A program made the position numbers and the translations under genes. 6,319 bases of DNA. Origin: Alphaproteobacteria bacterium (lineage in GTDB: Bacteria > Pseudomonadota > Alphaproteobacteria > UBA2136 > UBA6156). Within the stretch, counting starts at the first letter, position 1; each line of letters opens with the position of its first letter. The notes beneath the pieces were generated by a model, which was given only the letters and a program-made list of their open reading frames with translations, was not told the origin of the DNA and searched no databases. Shown piece by piece: positions 1 through 6,319 of this stretch. Where the stretch lies: assembly GCA_027490875.1 (NCBI GenBank), contig JAIXXE010000104.1, forward strand, positions 1-6,319, written 5' to 3'.

Positions 1-1988
1 GCATTGAAGTTGGCAGCGGTGTGGATATTTACCGCTTGGTGAAGTTTCAGCGTTCCAACCAGAGCAGCTGCCTGAACCAAAAGCCATTGGTCAAGGTTGG
101 AGATGTGGTTCAAATCGGCGACGTGCTGGCCGACGGGGCCAGCACAGACCTGGGAGAATTGGCGCTGGGCCGCAACGTGCTGGTCGCCTTCATGCCTTGG
201 AATGGGTATAACTTTGAAGACTCCATCCTGATTTCCGAACGGATTGTGCGCGACGACATCTTTACCTCGATTCACATCGATGAGTTTGAGGTGATGGCGC
301 GTGATACCAAGCTTGGGCCTGAAGAAATTACCCGCGATATCCCGAACGTAGGCGAAGAAAACCTGCGCCATGTGGATGAAGCCGGGATTGTGGCCGTGGG
401 TGCCGAAGTGGGCGCTGGTGATATTCTGGTGGGTAAAATTACCCCCAAGGGCGAAAGCCCGATGACGCCGGAAGAAAAGCTGCTGCGCGCCATTTTTGGT
501 GAAAAGGCGGCCGATGTTCGCGATACCTCGCTGCGGTTGCCGCCGGGCGTGAATGGTACGGTGGTGGGCGTGAAGATTTTTAACCGTCGCGGTGCCGAAA
601 AGGATGCCCGTACGTTGGATATTGAAGCGGCCGAGATTGCCAAGCTGCAGAAGGATACCGACGACGAACGGCGGATTCTGGAAGCCGACGCCTACGACCG
701 CCTGAAGGACCTGCTGGTGGGCCAAACCGCTGCCAACAAGGCCGGTAAAGTGGTGAAGGGCAAGGCGATTGACGCCGATATGCTCGAGCACATGAAGCCG
801 ACCGAATGGTGGGGCGTGAGCGTTAGCACCGATAAGGTTCAGCGCCAGATTGAAGCCCTGCAAACTCAGCTGGAAAAAAACCTGACAACGCTGCGCAAGC
901 GCTTTGACGAAAAGAGCGCCAAGGTTCGCCAAGCTGATGAGCTGCCACCCGGTGTGCTGAAGATGGTGAAGGTGTTTGTGGCCGTGAAGCGTAAGCTTCA
1001 GCCGGGCGACAAAATGGCCGGTCGCCACGGGAACAAGGGAGTCATTTCCAAGGTTAACCCGATTGAAGATATGCCCTTCCTGGCCGATGGCCGCCCAGTT
1101 GATATGGTACTGAACCCATTGGGGGTACCAAGCCGGATGAACGTGGGGCAGATTCTGGAAACCCACCTTGGGTGGGCGGCGTTTAATATTGGCCGTAAAA
1201 TTGCCGACCTTCTGGCGCAAGCCCATGCTGGCAAAAAGGTTGATACCAAGGCACTGCGGAGCTTCTTGGCCGAGCTTTACCAGAAGGATACCGTCAAGAG
1301 CCTTGATAAGCTGAACGACCCAGAACTACTGGAACTGGCGCAAAACCTCACCAAGGGCTTGCCCGTGGCCTGCCCCGTGTTCGATGGAGCCCCGGAAGGT
1401 GAAATCAATAACCTGCTGAAAATGGCTGGTTGCGACGAGAGTGGCAAAACCCAGCTGTTCGATGGCCGGACTGGCGATGCTTACGAGCAGACCAGCACGG
1501 TTGGGATTATGTACATGCTGAAGCTGCACCACTTGGTGGATGAGAAAATCCACGCCCGCAGCATTGGGCCGTACAGCCTGGTTACCCAGCAGCCGTTGGG
1601 TGGTAAAGCTCAGTTCGGGGGCCAGCGTTTCGGGGAAATGGAAGTGTGGGCCCTGCAAGCCTACGGTGCAAGCTACACCCTGCAGGAAATGCTCACCATC
1701 AAATCCGATGACGTGGTCGGTCGTACCAAGACCTACGAAGCCATCGTGCGCGGCGAAAGCAACTTTGAAGCGGGCGTGCCCGAAAGCTTCAATGTGTTGG
1801 TGAAGGAAATTCAGGCCCTTGGCCTGAATGTGGAGCTGAATGAAACGGGTGGCGGGCCAGATTTAGGTACCAGCACCTACGCGCAGCAGCCACAAACCTT
1901 AGGCATGGGCCCAGGTGCCGTGGGCGGTAGCCCGCGTAAACGCCCGGGGCTGAGCCGCAGCAGCTCCAGCAGCAGCTACAACGGTTAA
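1..1988 (+). CDS. rpoB: RNA polymerase beta subunit, C-terminal half (5' end outside window)
   Basis: This is the 3' part of rpoB. The reading frame is open from the left edge (first whole codon at 3), giving 661 residues that correspond to about E. coli residue 742 to the end; the GTG at 21 is an internal valine, not a start. Beta forms one side of the polymerase active-site cleft. Visible landmarks: NGYNFEDS with the catalytic-region Glu-Asp pair at 216-221 (E. coli E813/D814); [12 protein letters not shown] with lysines at 1011-1013 and 1035-1037 (E. coli K1065/K1073); HLVDEK with the histidine at 1530-1532 (E. coli H1237); and the [20 protein letters not shown] block that contacts beta'. 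The rifampicin-binding region lies upstream and is not visible. After the usual C-terminal end (LGLNVELNE) there are 47 extra residues (1845-1985), rich in Gly, Pro and Gln, with an RKR patch and a run of six serines. The stop is TAA, 29 bases before rpoC, so the two genes are very likely cotranscribed. The identification is certain; the alphaproteobacterial assignment is an inference from remembered homologues. Confidence 0.98.
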   Translation, partial: IEVGSGVDIYRLVKFQRSNQSSCLNQKPLVKVGDVVQIGDVLADGASTDLGELALGRNVLVAFMPWNGYNFEDSILISERIVRDDIFTSIHIDEFEVMARDTKLGPEEITRDIPNVGEENLRHVDEAGIVAVGAEVGAGDILVGKITPKGESPMTPEEKLLRAIFGEKAADVRDTSLRLPPGVNGTVVGVKIFNRRGAEKDARTLDIEAAEIAKLQKDTDDERRILEADAYDRLKDLLVGQTAANKAGKVVKGKAIDADMLEHMKPTEWWGVSVSTDKVQRQIEALQTQLEKNLTTLRKRFDEKSAKVRQADELPPGVLKMVKVFVAVKRKLQPGDKMAGRHGNKGVISKVNPIEDMPFLADGRPVDMVLNPLGVPSRMNVGQILETHLGWAAFNIGRKIADLLAQAHAGKKVDTKALRSFLAELYQKDTVKSLDKLNDPELLELAQNLTKGLPVACPVFDGAPEGEINNLLKMAGCDESGKTQLFDGRTGDAYEQTSTVGIMYMLKLHHLVDEKIHARSIGPYSLVTQQPLGGKAQFGGQRFGEMEVWALQAYGASYTLQEMLTIKSDDVVGRTKTYEAIVRGESNFEAGVPESFNVLVKEIQALGLNVELNETGGGPDLGTSTYAQQPQTLGMGPGAVGGSPRKRPGLSRSSSSSSYNG

Positions 1989-2005
1989 GTTACGGAACAG
2001 CTAAA

Positions 2006-2010
2006 AAGGA
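2006..2010 (+). promoter_or_regulatory. Shine-Dalgarno sequence of rpoC
   Basis: AAGGA lies seven bases upstream of the ATG at 2018, in the short spacer between rpoB and rpoC. It decides the start of rpoC: the alternative in-frame ATG at 2039 (MNLFNQPAV) has no purine-rich sequence at a suitable distance. The spacer is too short for me to support a separate promoter. Confidence 0.75.
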
Positions 2011-2017
2011 TAAGCCC

Positions 2018-5000
2018 ATGCGCGCCAACACCTCCATCATGAACCTGTTCAACCAACCTGCCGTGAAGCAGTTTGATGCGATTAAGATTTCGCTGGCTAA
2101 CCCCGACACCATTCGGGCTCAAAGCTTCGGCGAAGTGAAGAAGCCCGAAACCATCAACTACCGGACCTTCAAGCCCGAGCATGGCGGCCTGTTCTGCGCC
2201 CGTATCTTTGGGCCGATTAAGGATTACGAGTGCCTGTGCGGCAAGTATAAGCGCATGAAGCACCGCGGGATTGTGTGCGAAAAGTGCGGCGTGGAAGTGA
2301 TTGAAACCAAAGTACGGCGCGAGCGCATGGGCCACATCGAGCTGGCTGCTCCGGTCGCGCACATCGGCTTCTTGAAGCTGCTGCCAAGCCGCATGAGCGC
2401 GCTGCTGGATATGCAGATGAAGGAGCTGGAAGCGATTCTGTACTTCGAAAAGTTTGTGGTGACCGAACCGGGCATGACACCCTTTGAAAAAGGCCAGCTG
2501 ATTACCGAAGAAGAATACTACGAAGCGCTGGACGCCCACGGCGAAGAGAGCTTCACCGCCCAGATTGGGGCCGAGGCCATTCGTAGCCTGATGCGGAGCC
2601 TGGATTTGCCCGGCCTGCAGGCCGAGCTGAGCGCTGACCTGACCGAAGACGTCAGCGACCTGCGCCGCCGCAAGATTGTCAAGCGCCTGAAGATGATCAA
2701 CGCGTTTTTGGAAAGCGGCAACAAACCTGAGTGGATGATTATGGATGTCATCCCCGTGCTGCCGCCCGAACTGCGCCCGCTGGTGCCGCTGGATGGCGGC
2801 CGCTTTGCGACTTCTGACCTTAATGACCTTTACCGCCGCGTGGTGAACCGTAACAACCGCTTAAAGCGCCTGATGGAGCTGCGTGCGCCAGAAATTATCG
2901 TGCGCAATGAAAAGCGCATGCTGCAAGAAGCCGTGGATGCGTTGTTCGATAACGGCCGCCGCGGCCGCGTGATTACCGGTGCCAACAAACGCCCGCTTAA
3001 ATCGCTGGCCGATATGCTGAAGGGTAAGCAGGGTCGCTTCCGCCAGAACTTGCTGGGTAAGCGGGTTGATTACTCGGGCCGAAGCGTGATTACCGTGGGC
3101 CCCGACCTGATGCTGCACCAGTGCGGCTTACCAAAGACCATGGCGCTGGAACTGTTTAAGCCGTTCATTTACCATAAGCTGGAACTGCGCGGCGAAGCCA
3201 CGACCATCAAGGCTGCCAAAAAGATGGTTGAGCGCCAGGAAGACGTGGTGTGGGACGTATTGGAAGAGGTCATCCGCGAGCACCCGGTGCTGCTGAACCG
3301 TGCGCCGACGTTGCACCGCCTTGGGATTCAGGCCTTTGAACCTAAACTGATTGAAGGCAAGGCCATTCAGCTCCACCCACTGGTCACCACTGCCTTTAAC
3401 GCCGACTTTGACGGTGACCAGATGGCGGTGCACGTGCCACTAAGCCTGGAAGCGCAGTTAGAAGCCCGCGTGCTGATGATGAGCACCAACAACATTCTGA
3501 AGCCTGCCGACGGCAAGCCGGTCATTGTGCCTTCCCAAGATATGATTTTGGGGCTGTATTGGCTGAGTTTGGCGCGTTACAACCAGCCCGGTGAAGGCAG
3601 CCTGTTTGCCGACCTGGGCGAAATTGAACACGCGCTGATGAGCAAGGCCGTGAACCTGCACACCCGCATCAAGTTCCGCTTCCGGGGCGTGACGTACGAC
3701 ACCTGCGTGGGCCGGGCGATTATCTCCTCGATTCTGCCAAAATCCGAGAAGCTCGGCTTTGAGAGCATCAACAAGGTGCTGGGCAAGAAGGAAGTTGGGA
3801 AGCTGATTCACGAGGTTTACCTTGCCGCCGGTCAGAAAGAGACCTGCATCTTTGCCGACAAGCTGATGCAGCTGGGCTTCCGCTATGCCGCGAAGGTTGG
3901 GATTTCGTTCGGGAAAGACGACATGGTCGTGCCCGAAGAAAAGCACAAAATGGTTGGTCATGCGGAATCGGAAGTACGCAAGTTTGAGCAACAGTACCAA
4001 GACGGGCTCATCACCAGCGGTGAAAAGTATAACAAGGTGGTGGATATCTGGCAGCGCACCAGCGATGCGATCAAGGATGCCATGATGAAGAGCATCGGCG
4101 ACCAACCCGTTAAAAACGAAAAGGAAACCAAGCAACAGCCTTCCGTGAACCCGATTTTCATGATGGCCAGCTCGGGCGCGCGGGGAAGCGTGGCCCAGTT
4201 GCGTCAGCTTGGCGGGATGCGCGGCCTGATGGCCAAGCCGAACGGTGACATCATTGAAACGCCGATTACGGCGAACTTCAAGGAAGGCCTGACGGTTCTG
4301 CAGTACTTCATCTCGACCCACGGGGCCCGTAAAGGTCTTTCCGATACCGCGCTGAAGACCGCCAACGCTGGTTACCTAACCCGCCGACTGGTCGATGCTG
4401 CACAAGACTGCGTGATTACCGAGTACGACTGCGGTACCGAGCGTTTCATCTGGGCGACCGACATCATGCAGGCCGGTAACGTGATGGAAAGCATGGGCGA
4501 ACGCATCTTGGGCCGCATCGCCGCTGCCGATATTGTACACCCGCTGACCGGCGCCGTGATTGTCACCCGTAACAGCATGATCGATGAGCCACACGTTACG
4601 GCCATCGAAAAGGCTGGGATTGAACGCGTGGCCATGCGTAGCCCGCTGACCTGCGCGAGCACCGACGGTATCTGCGTGAAGTGCTATGGCCGCGATATGG
4701 CCCGCAGCACCGAAGTGACCTTGGGTGAAGCGGTGGGTGTGATTGCCGCGCAATCGATTGGTGAGCCGGGAACCCAGCTGACCATGCGGACCTTCCACAT
4801 TGGGGGAGCAGCTGCTGCTGGAACCGCCCAAAGTAAGGCAGAAGCCAGCAAAGAAGGCCTGTTGAAGCTGGTCAATGTGGCCACCTTGAAGAATGGCAAC
4901 GGCGAGATCATCGTCACCAGCCGTAACGCCGAAGCCCAAATGATGGACGAAGCCGGCCGCCTGCGCGAAACCTTTAAGCTGCCCTACGGTGCGCGGTTGG

Positions 5001-6142
5001 CAGTCGCCGACGGCGCCAAGCTGAAGGCCAATGCCCTGATTGCCAACTGGGACGCCTACACCACGCCGATTTTGGTGGAAGGTGCCGGAACTGTTCACTT
5101 CCTGGATTTACAAGAAGGGGTGACGATGCGCGAGCAGACCGATGAAACCTCGGGTATTTCCAGCCGGGTGGTCTTGAACTGGAAAGAAAATACCCGCGCG
5201 GCCGACATGAAGCCCTCGATTGTGCTGATGGACGCCAAGGGCAAGATTGTAACCTTGCCGAACGGCGGGCAGGGCGTGTATGCCTTGCCGGTGGGCGCGA
5301 TTCTGACCGTCGAAGACGGCCAAGCCATTACAGCGGGCGACATTCTGGCCCGTATCCCCAAAGAAAGCCTGAAGAGCCGCGACATTACCGGTGGCTTGCC
5401 ACGGGTGGCCGAACTGTTTGAAGCCCGCAAGCCGAAAGACAGCGCCATCTTGAACGAAGCCCCGGGGATTGTGTCGTTCGGGAAAGACTTGAAAGGCAAA
5501 CGCCGGATTGCGGTTGCCAGCAAGACCGACGATGGCCAAGACGATGTACGCGAGTACCTCGTACCCAAGGGGATTCACCTGAACGTGCGCGAAGGCGACT
5601 ACATTGAAGCAGGCGAAATGCTGGTGGAAGGTGCGGTTGACCCACGCGACATCCTGAAGGCACAAGGGATTGAAGCCCTGGCCGACTTCATGATTACGCA
5701 AATTCAGGAGGTTTACCGCCTGCAAGGGGTGCAGATTAACGACAAACACGTGGAAGTCATCATTCGGCAAATGCTGCAGAAGGTGATGATTACCAAGCCC
5801 GGTGAAAGCACCTTTGTGCAAGGCGAAATGGCCGACCTGTTCGAGGTTCGCGAGGAAAATGCCAAGCTGGTAGCCAACAGCAAGGTGCCTGCCGACTTTG
5901 AGCTGTACCTGCAAGGGATTACCAAGGCCAGCCTGACCACGCGCAGCTTTATCAGCGCGGCCAGCTTCCAAGAAACTACGCGGGTGCTGACCGAAGCGGC
6001 CACGCTTGGAAAGACCGATAACTTGGGCGGTCTGAAGGAAAACGTCATCGTGGGTCGCCTGATTCCCGCCGGTACCGGCCGGATTCTGCGCCAACTGCGC
6101 CAGACCGAACTGGCCAAGGATGTGACGCCGTTGGTGAAATAA
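2018..6142 (+). CDS. rpoC: RNA polymerase beta' subunit, complete
   Basis: This is a full-length beta' subunit of 1374 residues (E. coli 1407). It carries the catalytic magnesium site of the core enzyme. Domains in order: N-terminal clamp with zinc site 1 (C72, C74, C87, C90); clamp helices that bind sigma (about 273-311, with NRNNRLKRL); the double-psi barrel with NADFDGD, whose D463, D465 and D467 hold the catalytic Mg; the funnel region with [19 protein letters not shown] (about 719-737); the bridge helix (about 771-797, [14 protein letters not shown]); zinc site 2 (C805, C879, C886, C889); and the trigger loop [12 protein letters not shown] with M923, R924 and H927. The trigger loop is interrupted by the proteobacterial SI3 insertion (about 936-1120) and resumes at [18 protein letters not shown]. 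The C-terminal block [17 protein letters not shown] is intact, followed by only about 22 residues after IPAGTG, which accounts for part of the shorter length. The start at 2018 is supported by a Shine-Dalgarno sequence. Oddities: Q35 and G117 replace tryptophans, and T457 replaces a cysteine, at positions conserved between E. coli and Thermus. It is the last gene before a strong terminator. Confidence 0.99.
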   Translation: MRANTSIMNLFNQPAVKQFDAIKISLANPDTIRAQSFGEVKKPETINYRTFKPEHGGLFCARIFGPIKDYECLCGKYKRMKHRGIVCEKCGVEVIETKVRRERMGHIELAAPVAHIGFLKLLPSRMSALLDMQMKELEAILYFEKFVVTEPGMTPFEKGQLITEEEYYEALDAHGEESFTAQIGAEAIRSLMRSLDLPGLQAELSADLTEDVSDLRRRKIVKRLKMINAFLESGNKPEWMIMDVIPVLPPELRPLVPLDGGRFATSDLNDLYRRVVNRNNRLKRLMELRAPEIIVRNEKRMLQEAVDALFDNGRRGRVITGANKRPLKSLADMLKGKQGRFRQNLLGKRVDYSGRSVITVGPDLMLHQCGLPKTMALELFKPFIYHKLELRGEATTIKAAKKMVERQEDVVWDVLEEVIREHPVLLNRAPTLHRLGIQAFEPKLIEGKAIQLHPLVTTAFNADFDGDQMAVHVPLSLEAQLEARVLMMSTNNILKPADGKPVIVPSQDMILGLYWLSLARYNQPGEGSLFADLGEIEHALMSKAVNLHTRIKFRFRGVTYDTCVGRAIISSILPKSEKLGFESINKVLGKKEVGKLIHEVYLAAGQKETCIFADKLMQLGFRYAAKVGISFGKDDMVVPEEKHKMVGHAESEVRKFEQQYQDGLITSGEKYNKVVDIWQRTSDAIKDAMMKSIGDQPVKNEKETKQQPSVNPIFMMASSGARGSVAQLRQLGGMRGLMAKPNGDIIETPITANFKEGLTVLQYFISTHGARKGLSDTALKTANAGYLTRRLVDAAQDCVITEYDCGTERFIWATDIMQAGNVMESMGERILGRIAAADIVHPLTGAVIVTRNSMIDEPHVTAIEKAGIERVAMRSPLTCASTDGICVKCYGRDMARSTEVTLGEAVGVIAAQSIGEPGTQLTMRTFHIGGAAAAGTAQSKAEASKEGLLKLVNVATLKNGNGEIIVTSRNAEAQMMDEAGRLRETFKLPYGARLAVADGAKLKANALIANWDAYTTPILVEGAGTVHFLDLQEGVTMREQTDETSGISSRVVLNWKENTRAADMKPSIVLMDAKGKIVTLPNGGQGVYALPVGAILTVEDGQAITAGDILARIPKESLKSRDITGGLPRVAELFEARKPKDSAILNEAPGIVSFGKDLKGKRRIAVASKTDDGQDDVREYLVPKGIHLNVREGDYIEAGEMLVEGAVDPRDILKAQGIEALADFMITQIQEVYRLQGVQINDKHVEVIIRQMLQKVMITKPGESTFVQGEMADLFEVREENAKLVANSKVPADFELYLQGITKASLTTRSFISAASFQETTRVLTEAATLGKTDNLGGLKENVIVGRLIPAGTGRILRQLRQTELAKDVTPLVK

Positions 6143-6156
6143 CCCTGTGCTCAACG

Positions 6157-6193
6157 GCAAAAAGGCCCGGGGGTGTACCCCGGGCCTTTTTGC
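6157..6193 (+). terminator. Rho-independent terminator after rpoC
   Basis: A perfect 16-bp inverted repeat starts 14 bases after the rpoC stop. The arms are GCAAAAAGGCCCGGGG (6157-6172) and CCCCGGGCCTTTTTGC (6178-6193), with a five-base loop GTGTA. The GC core is nine pairs (6164-6172 with 6178-6186) and is followed by five T (6187-6191). Because the 5' arm carries the matching A run, the same hairpin could also stop transcription arriving on the minus strand; I cannot see whether a convergent gene exists. Its position indicates that the rpoB-rpoC transcription unit ends here. Confidence 0.93.
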
Positions 6194-6244
6194 ATTTTCA
6201 GGGTTTATAGCGAAAGCCCATAATTAAACGCCACAACACCATCC

Positions 6245-6314
6245 GTCATTCCAGAACGCGGTTGGGGAGAACAATGGTTCATTGTTCGGGCCCCCAACCC
6301 GTATCAGGAATAAC
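6245..6314. repeat. Long imperfect palindrome, likely dispersed extragenic repeat
   Basis: About 70 bases fold back on themselves. The outer ends are GTCATTCC (6245-6252) and GGAATAAC (6307-6314), seven of eight pairs matching. The middle is GGTTGGGG (6260-6267) with CCCCAACC (6292-6299), fully matching. The inner arms are GAACAATG (6269-6276) and CATTGTTC (6280-6287), fully matching around a three-base loop GTT. Between outer and middle arms further pairs occur with small mismatches. No T run follows on either strand, so it is not a typical terminator. The GTCATTCC...GGAATGAC end pattern is shared by many intergenic palindromic repeats in Proteobacteria. That it is repeated in this genome is inferred; only one copy is in the window. 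Confidence 0.6.
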
Positions 6315-6319
6315 AACAA

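Noticed and set aside
21..23. GTG at 21 as a true start of the beta subunit fragment.
   Set aside because: The frame is open upstream to the window edge and the preceding codons (IEVGSG) fit continuing beta sequence; the missing N-terminal half must lie to the left.
4807..4816. Perfect 10-base palindrome AGCAGCTGCT in the trigger-loop region of rpoC.
   Set aside because: It arises from a run of alanine codons (GCA GCT GCT GCT) in a normal coding context.
3458..6160. Long antisense open frames inside rpoC (3458-4321 and 5108-6160 on the minus strand).
   Set aside because: They are in codon register with rpoC and exist because rpoC rarely uses TTA, CTA and TCA codons in those stretches. Their translations show no recognisable family and the sense strand is fully explained.
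6201..6219. Small hairpin GGGTTT / AAAGCCC downstream of the terminator.
   Set aside because: Only about six pairs including a G-T wobble, with a seven-base loop and no T run; it could easily be chance.
6195..6226. Promoter-like hexamers (TTTTCA and TAATTA) after the terminator.
   Set aside because: The spacing is about 20 bases and neither hexamer matches the consensus well; no gene follows to support it.
6274..6319. Possible start of a new plus-strand gene at ATG 6274 (MVHCSGPQPV, open to the edge).
   Set aside because: It sits inside the palindrome, and the purine run before it (6264-6270) leaves only three bases to the ATG and is itself part of the stem. Too short to support.
6224..6319. 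Possible 3' end of a convergent minus-strand gene, open from the right edge to a TAA at 6224-6226.
   Set aside because: Thirty-one codons crossing a palindromic repeat are expected by chance, and the translation has no recognisable character.

Overview
This window holds two adjacent RNA polymerase genes on the + strand. The first is the 3' half of rpoB (beta subunit, cut by the left edge). After a 29-base gap comes a complete rpoC (beta' subunit, 1374 codons). Together they fill about 97% of the window and encode the two large subunits that form the polymerase active-site cleft. All catalytic and zinc-binding landmarks I looked for in the visible parts are present, and neither gene shows a frameshift or internal stop.

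The organism looks like a proteobacterium, most likely an alphaproteobacterium, of moderately high GC. RpoC aligns end to end from memory with E. coli RpoC, including the large trigger-loop insertion (SI3) typical of Proteobacteria. The beta region before the [12 protein letters not shown] motif (with an EWWGVSV segment) reads like alphaproteobacterial beta subunits. I cannot place the order or genus.

Layout: 1-1988 is rpoB 3' part, ending in an unusual Gly/Pro/Ser-rich tail. 1989-2017 is a short spacer with a Shine-Dalgarno sequence for rpoC. 2018-6142 is rpoC. 6157-6193 is a perfect 16-bp terminator hairpin closing the transcription unit. 6194-6244 is a short AT-richer stretch with nothing I can support. 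6245-6314 is a long imperfect palindrome with GTCATTCC-type ends that looks like a dispersed extragenic palindromic repeat. No next gene can be called before the right edge.

I found no new multi-gene system; this is core housekeeping DNA. The points worth a second look are substitutions at normally invariant beta' positions (two lost tryptophans in the N-terminal clamp region and a lost cysteine next to the catalytic loop), the extra beta C-terminal tail, the palindromic element, the apparent end of the operon right after rpoC, and a marked GGG-ATT codon-pair preference.
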